The notes below the pieces were generated by a model. The model had not been told where the DNA came from. It did not search any database and saw nothing but the letters and a program-made list of their open reading frames with translations. Shown here one piece after another: positions 23,186 through 34,366 of a stretch of 64,000 bases of DNA. The DNA is from Biscogniauxia marginata (lineage: Eukaryota > Ascomycota > Sordariomycetes > Xylariales > Xylariaceae). Within the stretch, counting starts at the first letter, position 1, and the number at the start of each line of letters is the position of its first letter. The stretch covers positions 124,001 to 188,000 of the forward strand of contig MU404058.1 in the NCBI GenBank assembly GCA_022695795.1, in the 5' to 3' direction. A program made the position numbers and the translations under genes.

Positions 23186-24211
23186 CGGTTGTCCACGAAG
23201 ATGTAAAGTCTAGAGTCTCTCGTGCCTGGTACCCAGGACAATGAATGAAGGCTCTTTCGGTAGAAGGTTATTTGGGGAAAGCAACCATCAAGCGGGGAAG
23301 TTGTCGTACAAGAACCTAAGTAAGGTACACATAGCTGATGTATCACTTATTTGGTCTCTACGATACACACACACCAACCGCGTCCCTTCAACTAGAAGTA
23401 AGGGGCACAGATTGATGTGCTATCAACTGCTGTGCCACTATCAGCTTACGCTGCGCCCGCCGTAGCACCGATGGCGTGGGCAATCACATTGATCCGGTTA
23501 CCCATTGATCAGCGAAGCCATAGATTAGGTTCACACTAGCAAGGCTACGAAGTGAGGCAGTTATCACTGGTCTACAGCACACTTCAGGGTATTTACGATT
23601 AGGTTTTAAGTACGTGTATTAGGGGGCATGAGCTATAACAGGTTAGCCGAACTCGCCTATTCAGGTTAAGGCCGCTCTTGACGTGAATACGGCTTGAGTA
23701 CGTATCGGCTAACGTAGAATAGCTTAAGTTAAAAAAAGCAAAGCAAAGTAAAAATAACAAGCAATAACCAAAAATTATTTTTAAGCTTTTTTATATAAAA
23801 AACCCGAGTAAAAAGTCTTTTTAAATCGACGTTAAATCGAAAATACCTTAAAAGTTTATTATTATAAAAATGAAATAATAATATAAATATTTAATAATAA
23901 GTAAACTAATTAAAATTATTAAAATTATAATATAAATAACTTATAAGTATTAAAATAAACTTATTAAGTATTTTATATATATTTACTTATAATATTTAAT
24001 GAAGTATTACCGGTGTATTATTAGAGAAAGCTTGACAGGGACCAATCGATTTAGACCTTTCTTTACCTGGATGAAATCGACTTTATCGGCACCATATACG
24101 TATCTACATATACTTATATAGTGGGTAAAGAGGCTCATACTTTAGCATGTAGATGTATACACGCTCCAGTAAGAACACTTGCCAGGTTGAACTATCTATT
24201 CTTTTATTCTA
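23186..24211. promoter_or_regulatory. Shared upstream region of the NRPS-like and P450 genes
   Basis: About 1 kb separates the two divergent start codons, so it must hold both promoters. A 72-bp stretch (23642-23713) is bounded by the inverted repeat GTTAGCCGA/TCGGCTAAC. It is followed by an AT-rich block (23725-24010) of the same character as the RIP-degraded repeats. No specific regulator site could be assigned. Confidence 0.5.
23725..24010. repeat. Short AT-rich relic, probably a RIP-degraded repeat
   Basis: About 285 bp dominated by A and T, with sharp edges to normal sequence. It does not match the family A LTR by eye. It may be a separate small repeat mutated in the same way, or simply an AT-rich promoter segment. 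Confidence 0.4.
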
Positions 24212-26585
24212 ATGTTTCTTCAACCCCTTCAGGCTTCGGCCCACATTCTAGCATGGGCAATAACAACAAGAGGTCTCGTTTTCATTGGGATAATAGGTGT
24301 GTTGTCGCATAGGCTTTATTTTATTCGTGGTGAGCATCATTTGAAGGCCCCGGCTTACCTTAGGCTTTGGGTCCTCACTTCACTCTCTGTTGTTGGTACA
24401 ATATACGTTGCCAATGCTTGTAATGTTCCTCGCGACAGTAATACGGTGAACCTCGACGGGTTCCAAACCCTACTCCTGCTTAATGGCTCGTTCTTCACCC
24501 CTTTATTCTGCAGTATAATTGTCTACCGAGTCTTGGAGCATCCACTTAAAGACTTCAATGGCCCTCACCTAGCAGCGATTTCAAAGCTATGGCATATTTA
24601 CCACATGTTTACGACGCCGAATTTCATATTCCTTGACGAACTATATCATAAATATGGTAATATCGTGCGTACAGGTATGTTTCAACACTGAGTTATTTCG
24701 GTTGCCAAAAACCTAGTAATTACTGTCACGCTGTCGATATAATGTATTAGTTTGATGTTGTCAAGGAGCTTCTTACATGTCCTCTACCTGAGCAATTATT
24801 TACCTTTTTATCTATTATATTCATAGACTATTATTACAGCTAGTTGTTGGATGTGTTTTCTCCTTGACTGCCCAGCCAACTAGCTGTTCATGAAAAATTT
24901 GTATATCTGGGCTGTTAGTTTTTATCTGTCTTTTCGCCAACCTTTTTATCTAAACTCTTTCGATCCCACCCAACAAGCTAGCACAAGTTCCTCGCCGACT
25001 AAACAGTAACTAGAAAGTTTACCTTCATTGACACTGTACAGGGCCCCAAGAACTTACTATCGTTGACCCTAATGTCTGGAGAGCCATTGGTGGTCCAGGC
25101 ACATCATGTATCAAATCTCCATGGTACGATTTGATGCATCCATACATGTCCTTGACTTCATTCCGCAAGAAAGATGGGTACGCCCAGCGCCGTAAACGGT
25201 GGGATGAAGCTTTTGGATTTTCTACAGGCTGTAAGCTTCCTCTGGACTCTTTACCAACCCTGGCGCTCATTAGCTTTTTTTTCCAGATCTCCCTGACAAA
25301 GAGTCCCGTGTTCACAGCTTTGCAAAGGTTCTAGTTCGCCAAATTTACACGTCCGCCGGCTCACCTGTCAATGTCACTACCTGGTTCTACCACTTCGCCT
25401 TTGATGTCATCGGTGATCTCGCCTTCGGCCGTCAGTTTTCTCTAGTGATAAGCCTCACCTCTAATGTGAAGCCTCACTATCACTATGCCCCCGCCTTGAT
25501 CTCACAAGCTGCGTCCATGCTCCGGTGGTTCACTCCAGCCCCCTGGCTGGGTCACATCTGCTTCGTTTTGGCTCGCTACTTGCCCCTAGTCACACAGAAG
25601 TGGAACCGCATATTTACATGGACTGCCGAAATATGTGATGAGCAGTTGCAACGTGAAACTGGCGATGGTAATAAAAGCAACTTTATGGAACCCCACAGCG
25701 ACAGCCAAGACAACGCGTTCGCACACTTCATCCAGTCAGCCCGTCACGATGACGATAACGAGTCAATCAACCGCCTTGAACTTTACGGGGATGCGTTCGC
25801 CGTAGCCATTGCAGGAACTCACACTACATCAGCAGTGCTGACAATGCTATTTTATGTGCTTGCTCAACGGCCTGGGCTGCAGGATGAGCTGCGGAGAGAG
25901 ATTGCCAGCATGGAAGTAGTGAAGATATCCGACAAAGACAGGAACGGGTTGAAGGAAGAGATTGATGTGATAGCTTTAGGGAAATTATCCTTGATGGACG
26001 GGTGTATCAATGAAACCATGAGGTTGTATTCGCCATTACCCTCAGGAGGTGCTAGACAGACAGTTGACAAAGGAGTGTGGATCGGTGACAGATGGATCCC
26101 CCCACATACGGTGGTAATTTCTCCAAGATGGTCCATTGGAAGACGTGAGTTCGAATCCTTCCTTTCTTTAGTCAAGGCCTTCTATCCAGGCCATTTTTGT
26201 TGGGGTGAAGTTGACTGACAGTCCTGATAAGTGGAATCCGCATTCGAGAGACCAAATGAGTTTATCCCGGAGAGGTGGACAACGAAACCTACCATGATTA
26301 AAAACATAAATGCGTTCAATGCCTTTGGAACTGGTTCGTCTTGAAGTGGCCCGGTTGATATGATCATTTCTTCTGACACGAATGCTAGGGCGACATTCCT
26401 GCCCAGGAAAGCAATTGGGTCTGATGGAGATTCGCATGGTCGCTGTGATGATCCTTGCAAACTTTGGGGTTGCTTTTGCGTCGACGAAGAATAACACAAA
26501 TACGGTTATTCGTGATACTCAAGATGCGTTTCTAGCTTATCCTGGTGATCTAGAGCTAGTTTTTACTCCTTTAGAAAAGTTATGA
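24212..26585 (+). CDS. Cytochrome P450 monooxygenase
   Basis: Five exons (24212-24674, 25042-25230, 25287-26144, 26232-26333, 26389-26585) join in frame to 602 aa. Likely an ER-anchored haem monooxygenase acting on a small molecule. The N-terminus has about three hydrophobic helices. RTGPQELTIVDPNVW spans the first junction. Then come the I-helix AGTHTTS, K-helix ETMR, PERW, and the haem loop FNAFGTGRHSCPG with Cys at about 542, assembled over the last intron. All signature residues are present. The first intron (367 bp) is long for the neighbourhood and could hide a missed exon. The N-terminal layout recalls fungal secondary-metabolism P450s of the tryprostatin-hydroxylase kind. Divergence from the NRPS-like gene suggests a shared pathway. 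Confidence 0.85.
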
Positions 26586-26638
26586 TCTCGTGTTATCAGA
26601 TCCTATTTCCCAAGTATTAGGTCCCACGCCGGTATAGG

Positions 26639-26784
26639 TGTTGAGATGAGACGAAGATATGAAGATAGGATTAAGTGTATTAGTTTAAAGGTTAGTCTGG
26701 ATAGGTAGGTTGGAGAAGTCCACCTATATATATATATATATATATATACAGGAGACCAGGGGTCGTATACCCCATATTTCAACA
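26639..26784 (+). mobile_element. Solo-LTR-like repeat, copy 2, TSD ATAGG
   Basis: This 146-bp element begins TGTTGAGATGAGACGAAG and ends CCCCATATTTCAACA, with TGTTGA/TCAACA as inverted ends. It is flanked by perfect 5-bp duplications ATAGG (26634-26638 and 26785-26789). It contains a (TA)n run at 26725-26748. The TG...CA ends and 5-bp duplication fit an LTR better than a DNA-transposon MITE. Copy 1 is at 3246-3381. Confidence 0.75.
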
Positions 26785-26789
26785 ATAGG

Positions 26790-28072
26790 GGATCAAAGGG
26801 TACAAGGTGATAGGCTCCTTCTAGGAGACAATAGGCTGCTAGTAGGGTATCTCAGGTAGTTGTATTTCTAGTCCTCGGCAACAATTACATCATGGACGGA
26901 TAGATGCTTCATTATAAAGGCCGAAAGATTAAAAAAGAGTCTCAGATAATTTATTTGGCCCGTACTCCAGGATATCGTGTCATCCGTAGGAACCACTTCA
27001 TTATATTTGTTTGAGCAGTAAAGCTAAGGCGCTTGCACCGAGGTCTGGCTTTCATACCAACTTCCCATTCTCCTATTTGCAAGTCTGAAACATACTTATT
27101 CATAACCATCACGAGAGGTCAACATAATAAGTTATAAGAAGTTATTCAAACAAACCCTCAATCGGGCCCAACCTTTACTTTGACAAAGTCAGGTTCTCCA
27201 GTTCGTAACAAAACTACCAGCTACGTATCTAACTATAAACACGTGGGTACCTGAAGGATAGGAAACAGATAGGCTTGTTGTATGTAAAGAAACCACTCTC
27301 GATGTACCTCTAGTAGTAGTCCCTTGCGTAACGACTACTTCGACATCATCTACATGCAACGTAAGACCTAACTACCAACTAAATGCGCCACTCAACGTCG
27401 GAGTCCCGATAATCCCGCGACTACTAGACAACACGTTTCGAGTATTGTATCCGCCATGCCGACTCGGGCATCCCAGAAAACGGGCCGGATTTATCTGTCC
27501 GATAGACCGACAGCCGACTACATCCGAGAGAAGACGGCGATTATTATTAGCAAACTCTGCACTAAGATAGTAGGGAGATAACCTTCCAGACTTCCACGGC
27601 ATTACTCTCGACCGGGAGTAATTATCTAAAAAATGTGGTCGAGAAAATTGAGCCCCAGTGAAAAGACTAGTGATACCTCTTTCGAGTAGTGGAACACCGA
27701 AGTTGATGACACATGCTATCACACGGAAGAATATAACATATGTTGCTCAGTAAACCATCCGATTTATTAAATGGTGTTCCTGTGTGGTAAACCACGCATG
27801 ACTGTTTCGTGAGACAAGAAAAGAAGACGGAGATGGAGCAACCCTCAGTCCAAACACATAACCTAGAGAAAACCTCCATCTTTTCTAGCCGTGTTCAAGT
27901 GTTTAGCTCGCACTTAAGATTCTCTCTACATCATGTCCAGCCACGGAATCCCGCAAATCTCACTATTCCCAGCCCCTACAAACATCCTTTCCCCAGTGCA
28001 ACCAAAACCTTCGTGTCTGTCTGTCTGTCTATCCATCCATCCTCGATCGGTTTTGTCGCTCTGATTTAGGTC
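26790..28072. other. Intergenic, no gene recognised
   Basis: Several frames of 70-116 codons overlap on both strands without domain features. There is a TCTGTCTGTCTGTC-type run near 28015. It marks the change from the accessory left part to the housekeeping right part. Confidence 0.45.
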
Positions 28073-28632
28073 CTAGTGGTGCTTATACCAGCCCGGCAGT
28101 GGGCCCTGGATCTCGGCGTCGGGGTCGCGACGTTGCTTGTAGGAACGACGATGATGGGTAGACTTCTTCCCGTGGCCATCGTTGTGGTTACCTATGCTTA
28201 CTATTAGCAGGGGAATAGCTTCAAGTTTAAATGCAAGGAGGCCTTACCCTGGTTCGGCTTCTCGGCCTTGGGTGTGGAATCGGCATTACCGGGCTTTGCT
28301 GCGGTTGCAGAGCCCGAGTTCACATTGTCTTTGTTGTCGCCCTTGCCCTTCTTGCCCTTTTCCTTGCGGTCACGGTTGTACTTTTTGGCAGTAGAAGGGC
28401 CCGTCTTGGTCTTGGAAGACCTTTTCTTGCGGATGACCGTGGTCCACTCTCCACTTCCTTGGGACTGAGGAAAGCCAGGACCAGGATCCGGGACGGTATC
28501 GGGATGGGTGATGGGGCCGACACTTGCGTCCTCCTGATCTTGGGATGACGTCGGAGTAAGCACCGGGTCCGACGTGCTCGAGGACGAGGACAACAGCGGC
28601 ATGTTGGCCTCGTTGATCTCCGTGCTTGTCAT
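28073..28632 (-). CDS. Small basic low-complexity protein, unknown
   Basis: Two exons (28632-28248 and 28191-28073; GTAAGG donor, CATAG acceptor) give 167 aa. The first third is Ser/Pro/Asp-rich, followed by GEWTTVIRKKRSSKT and a long Lys-rich stretch. The end has HHRRSYKQRRDPD and GPLPGWYKHH. The charged composition and EWTTV-then-lysine pattern recall small RNA-binding or ribosome-associated proteins, but no domain is recognised. Joining exon 2 gives a sensible end at a stop, which supports the model. The function is unknown. Confidence 0.55.
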
Positions 28633-29487
28633 TGTTGAAAGTGGTGAACTTGCTATACCAAGGTAGAGTGAAATTAGATGGTCTGAGATGACACAAGTAC
28701 ATGTATGGTTACAAGCCAGTGTTGTGAAATGACCTGCATGTGGTATTTTAGATGAAAAATTTTCAAGCTGGATTATTGCCGAGAGTGAATAGCATTGAGG
28801 ATCACGGTTTCGTGATTAAGCAGTATGTATTGGGAAGTCTCACATGAACTATTAGGAAATAGTAACCCGGCATAATCACGTTCTCGGGTGGCAGGTACCT
28901 AAGGATTATGTAGTGTTCCTTTGTATGTCTCTTGAACCTAAGCCTACTTGCGTGTGACTTCTACTTGTGCTTCCAAGAAGCCCGTCATCTACTCGAGCAA
29001 CAAGATCCTCTATGTTTATTTCTTGCATCAAAGGTGATACTAGATTTCGCTACCGTATCGTTTCCAAAGTAACTATAAAAAATGAAATAAATAAATTTTC
29101 GTACCGAATACACCACTAAGTTGAATAGAATATCCCTAACCTGAGCACTTTCTAAGCTAACTCCCGTTTAACTAATAGCCAAGAAACTTAGGGGGTGGCT
29201 GTGGTGGGCTCAATGAACCAGTCATCTAAGTAAAATACTTGTCATATGCGAGGGAATATGTCACAAGGGCATCGATGCAGGATATATATATACCTGTATA
29301 TAATATTGCAGGAGTGGAATAAAATGCTGGTAATATTCATCTTCTCTTATACGCACGTTAGTATGCATGTACCTCTCTATATCTTTGCATTTATCCTACA
29401 AGCCCTTAACGCCAAATGTGTCAAAACTTTTCATTCACCTGGTGTCAAGCACTTATACATATATATCTACCCAGCCAGAATTTTCAT
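28633..29487. other. Intergenic between the small basic protein gene and LSG1
   Basis: It contains the promoter of the small basic protein gene and the 3' region of LSG1. Some TA-rich stretches (29280-29300, 29455-29470) are seen, but no gene. Confidence 0.5.
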
Positions 29488-31556
29488 TTAATCTAGCATC
29501 TTATTGTCAACTCTCTTTCCTTTGCCCTTGTGCCCGCCCTTAAAATGCTTCTTACTCGATCCTAGCTGGATGTCCTTTGGGTCTAGACCCGTCTCAAGAG
29601 CAATCATAGCCCTGGCCTTGCGCCCACTAAAATTTTTATCCGCCTGAGCCTTGCCCTGTTCCGTATACTTGTGATTGAAAGGCATGGTCAGATGTCCAGC
29701 ATTACCATCCCCGCGTGCGAAGAATGCTTTGTCTAGAGTCTGTGATTTTGGACCACTTGGCATGGCAATTGTCTCGGTGTCAACCGTGGACTCGCCATCC
29801 CCTACATCAAGCGCGTCCATAGCTGCAGCTAGGGCCGCTCTTCTCTTCTCGGGTAAGTGAGCCGCATCGTATAATTCGCGGTTGAACTCGGCACCATCAC
29901 CCCAACCAGGTGGAGGTTCAACATATAGAAGCTTTCCATTCACATAGTCCTTGAGGATAAATCTTGCCGCCCGTGACTCATCAGGCGAGCCGACACCCTG
30001 GGTCTTGAATCCTCTTGCTTTAGCGTATGCTGCCAAGAGTTCACTGGCAGTTGGGATTCCAGTGCCCCCTTCTTCTAGCGGACGGGTCTTAATGTGAATA
30101 CCGTATACCGCTTCTAAAAACGGCCGCGGGATTCGATGTGCTACCAGTGTAGCGGGACCCGTGTACTCTCTCAGTTGGTCAATCGGCAGAACACCATTGC
30201 AGACTAGATCAGCCTTGGTGGTAGCAAAATTTGGAAAAACTAAACCAGGGCAATCACATAGTATTACCTTGTCACTGAGATGAATGGTCTGGAAGTGCTT
30301 CGTCTTGCCGGGCGTCGCTGAAACAGAGACTTTCTTTGCACCAATGAGTGCGTTGATTGTTGAAGACTTTCCGACGTTGGGATACCCAACTAAGCCAATT
30401 TGTAATCTCTTATCCGGTTCTACAAGTTGTTAGCCTCTATACCTCCATCGAAGAAGGGAAGGTGTCTAACCATCAGGATTAAAGGCATGTTCGCGGAATA
30501 TGGCTTCTAACTCCTCCACGGTTAAGATTCGGGTGTCATCGTCAGTGTGGACAGCTACAGGTGCGCCAGAGACTTCCTCCTCTTCCTCACTTTCTTCCCC
30601 ACTGTCTTCATTTGATGACTTAGTCTCTACAGATCTCTGTATCGTCTTCGGATTGGAGCTTTCACCATGCATCGGCTCTTCTGGTTCATCTTCTAGATCG
30701 CGCTCGTCGTTTAGTTGTTTAGCCAAACTTGCTGAGAAGAAGCGGTGGGCTATCCGCTTCTCCTTGAAGTATTTGGCCCATGCGGCCCTCTGCTTCGTCG
30801 TCATCATATCGGCCTTGTTGACCAGCAACAGGTTCTTCTTCCCGGGATCAACATCCTTGACGTAAGCCTCGAGATCCGCGGATCGGAACATGAGAGGATT
30901 CCGAGCATCGACAATCTGAACGACGAGGTCTGATCTCTCGATCACGCGCCACAACTGTCTCCACACCTCCAGGTTGCGCTCAAAGGGGGTCATGAGTAGG
31001 TCGTCGTTCTCTTGTAGTTCCGCCAAGCCTCTCCGCCAATTAAGAAAGCTTTCTCTTTCTCTCTGATCTAGCTCTTCGGGTGTGGTTGACGAGTCCCACG
31101 CCGGCCGCCTCGGGACTGTCAGCCTTGCCTTGTGCTTCTGGTGTTTCCCCAATACGTGGCGTTCCTCCGTCGCGGACAGTAGGTACGGGTTTCTCTGGTC
31201 GGTGTGGATGATCTTGACATTGTTCATCTTCTCAGCCGTGAAGTCGGTGCCGGCTAGTTCGGCGGTGGCAAGGAACTCGTCCAGCGCGCCTTGCTCCGTC
31301 ACCGAGCGCATCTTGACCCATGCCGCCTCCTTTTTGTCATTTGTGATGTACTATACGGAAGAATTAGTAAGTGAGTATTTATATAAATAAATTACATCAT
31401 TTGATCCATGGATATGCGCACCTCTTCACCTGTTGCGTGATTCACTCTCGTCACTGCGGAACCTTTCTTGCGATCAGTACCTTTGCCCTTCCCAAAGCGA
31501 TCATTCATCAGGGAATTGCCAAGCCCCACGGCATTTTTGGATTTGGCCTGGGGCAT
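29488..31556 (-). CDS. LSG1: Large-subunit GTPase Lsg1
   Basis: Three exons (31556-31422, 31350-30471, 30419-29488) give 648 aa starting MPQAKSKNAVGLGNSL. Lsg1 is the cytoplasmic GTPase that releases the export adaptor Nmd3 from pre-60S ribosomes. The GTPase motifs are in circularly permuted order, diagnostic of the family: NKAD (G4) at 223-226, then an acidic insert (EESEEEEE), then GYPNVGKSS (G1) at 350-358 and DCPG (G3). The C-terminus ends in a basic KKHFKGGHKGKGKR tail. A longer in-frame start at 31613 is possible, but MPQAK is the family-like start. It is transcribed divergently from LTV1, the 40S counterpart, 453 bp away. Confidence 0.92.
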
Positions 31557-32009
31557 CTTGAGAGAAGCTGATGTATTGACTGCGTAGTTTAGGTACTGAA
31601 ATAAAATATACAAAGTCTAACCTTGTCGAGTTTACAGGACGAAATGACCTCGAGGTTGACCCGGATTGTGCGGAAGAAATGTGTGTATGAGAGTCAAGTC
31701 GTAGGTATTCCGTAGTTGCAGAGTTGCTCGTTATGGGTTTTGGGTTTTGCTGAATAATGGAGGGGCCATTTCAATTTTTGCGTCACTCCACGCCCCGATA
31801 AGGCCCGATAAGATCGCTTACCCCACCAAGTTTTTTTGAATTAATCCTCCACCTTGACATTATCGATATCGATGATCCCATCCCAACTCTACTAAATACA
31901 ACTTACAATTAATAAAAATATTTCTGTTTGATTTACAACAACATTAGCATAATTCGTCCTGGCCTTCTCATAAATAAAGCAGGGATCTCGCTCACAAACG
32001 ACACCCAAA
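31557..32009. promoter_or_regulatory. Bidirectional promoter region of LSG1 and LTV1
   Basis: The 453 bp between the two start codons hold both promoters. Visible elements are a direct repeat CCCGATAAGGCCCGATAAG near 31795, T-rich stretches (CAATTTTTGCG, AAGTTTTTTTG), and TATCGATATCGATGAT near 31860. None can be tied to a known factor with confidence. Confidence 0.5.
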
Positions 32010-33499
32010 ATGCCTCGAGGCAAATGGATGTACGTATAGCAAACAACACTTGGAATATATCCAACTGTACGTAACTAACACTTTTACCACCAAGAGACAA
32101 GAAGACGGCCCAGCACTTCACGCTGGTGCACCGCCCGCAAAATGATCCCCTCATCCACGACACCGACGCGCCATCCATGGTGCTGAACCCGACCGAATTC
32201 CCAAATGCATCCAAGGCGAAAAAGCTAGACGACCTAGCCTCCGAGCTGGGCTCGTCCAAGGTTGAGCGCGTGCGCGCCAACGAGGGCGAGGCTGCAAACT
32301 ACGGCGTCTACTTCGACGACACTGAGTACGACTACATGCAGCATCTGCGGGACCTGGGGTCTGGTTTGGGAACCGACAACGTGGTGTTCTTGGAGGCGAA
32401 CAGCGGGCCCAGCAACAAGAATAAGAGTAAAAACAAGGGCAAAAGTCTCGAGGTCGCACTGCACGACCTGGACATCGAGGACACCGAGCGCAAAAAGCGC
32501 GATTTGCTCGATGACGACATCCTGCCCTCCAAGAACCTCCAGCGCCTCACGTACCAGTCCCAGCAGGACGTGCCCGATGCCATTGGCGGGTTTCAGCCGG
32601 ACATGGACCCGCGGTTGCGCGAGGTGTTGGAGGCGCTGGAAGACGAGGCATACGTCGACAACGACGAGGACGACGACCTGTTTCAAGAGCTGGCCAAGGA
32701 CGGCCAAGAACTAGACGACATGGAGTTTGCCGAAGAGGGCGACTTCTTCGACGACGAAGACGGAGGATGGGAGACGGACGACACGGCCAAGCCCAGCAGG
32801 GAATCCAAGACAAAAGCCAAGGACGGTGACGAGGCGCCCGAGCTGGTCCCCGTTGACGCCGACACGACAAGCGAGGAAGCAGACGTAGTCCACAATGAGA
32901 ACTGGCTCGAGGACTTCAAGCGCTTCAAGAAGAACCAAAAGACGGGCGGCCGTCCCGCCGCCGCCGCGCCATCAAACTCGGAACTAGCCTCATCCGTCCT
33001 AACCACGACCACGAACGGCGGGCGGCGGAAGAAGCGCAAGGGCGCACTGACGAGCACGACGAGCTACAGCATGACATCCTCGTCGCTAGTGCGCACGGAG
33101 CAGCTCAGCCTTCTCGACTCGCGATTCGAAAAGCTCGAGGAGAAGCACTACAATCCCTACGAGGACGGGGACGAGGACGATCGACTATCTTACAGCCTTG
33201 CCGGCGACGAAGAGGACGACACAAAGAGCACGGCGGGCATGTCGCAGATGTCGACGGCGTCCAGCGTCGGCGGCCCCGTGCGCGGCGACTTCGACGGCAT
33301 CCTGGACGATTTCCTCGGCGGCTACTCGATGCACGGCAAGAAGCACCTCAAGAAGGGCCACTGGAAGAGCGGCGCCGACCAGCTCGATGAGATCAGGCGC
33401 GAGCTGGGACCCGCCAGGATCCGCGGCAGGCGCGCGCCTCCGCAGACGACAGCTAAGGCTGGCGGTGGTGATACTAAGTCGGCGGCTGCGTCGCGGTGA
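32010..33499 (+). CDS. LTV1: 40S ribosome biogenesis factor Ltv1
   Basis: A 20-nt first exon (32010-32029, MPRGKWI) joins through a 65-nt intron to 32095-33499, giving 474 aa. Ltv1 chaperones late pre-40S assembly and export. The start [20 protein letters not shown] and the following acidic region ([15 protein letters not shown]) are typical of the family. So are the NPYEDG motif and the C-terminal [14 protein letters not shown] with a basic LKKGHWKSG stretch. Coding sequence is GC-rich with frequent Asp/Glu runs. The tiny first exon is easy to miss; a start at 32126 would lose the conserved N-terminus. Confidence 0.92.
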
Positions 33500-34366
33500 A
33501 AAGGGGGGAAAAGGGGGGGGGTTTCAGGGGTTAGTTAGATATAGGTATATCTAAAATACCAAAAAAAAAAAATAATAAAAATTGGAAGATACCCACAATA
33601 TTTCTATAGAACCAACCTGAGTTCCTACTTACCGGTGTATAGCTACTTGCAACTATCCTGCCAACCAGATCCCTCCCTTGTATAATTTACATATATGATT
33701 TATATGCGTCCGTGCATCTACTTTTAAAAACAAACAAACACTGCGATGATCATGCGAGAACTGCGAGTATCTGTTTCAAAACATGTTTTTGTATATCAAT
33801 TCGTAATGCAGAAAACAAAAACAAAAACGCACTGCCTTAATTCGCCGCGGGGGAGTTAAGTATCACTACTGTATAGCAACAAAAGACAATACTCGCTTTC
33901 ATTTTCCCGACAAGTCCGACAGGATAATAGCCAACAAGGGTAGTAAAGTTTGTGTGACTTGAAGGAAGTCAGAGTGTGTAAAGACGACAACGACGACAAC
34001 AACGACGATAACAACATCAGTACTAGATACCTGATAGCCACGGGGGGGAGAGGTGGGGACGTGAGCAAACAGTGAGTGGTTGGTTCGGTAAATAATATCA
34101 AGTCAACAGTTTGCAACAACAGCGCCGCCAATCAAGTAGTAGCAAAAATAGCAGTTAGCTGGACCCCCCTTTAGCATCATTTATATGATGTCCCTAGTGT
34201 CGCCCGTGGCAGAAGGGAGAAGCACCTCCCTCGACTGGCCCAAACCGTTCCTTCTAGCTCGACTGGGCAGCACAAGGCTTCCAGCCTCGCCGAACCACCG
34301 GAAGATACCGTGGATGCACCGTGGAATATGGAGCCCCGGCACCAGCCGCTCTGTTAAGTCGTATCC
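33500..34366. other. Intergenic between convergent LTV1 and taxilin genes
   Basis: Holds the 3' ends of both genes. An A-run at 33560-33571 follows the LTV1 stop. There are AC/AG-rich low-complexity stretches near 33980-34010. No gene seen. Confidence 0.5.

Noticed and set aside
26090..26160. GAGTTCGAATCC resembling a tRNA B box
   Set aside because: Lies at a P450 exon-intron boundary; no cloverleaf can be folded around it. No convincing tRNA was found anywhere in the window.
26639..26784. MITE (DNA transposon) interpretation
   Set aside because: TG...CA ends with a 5-bp duplication fit an LTR better, and the inverted ends are only 6 bp; not excluded.
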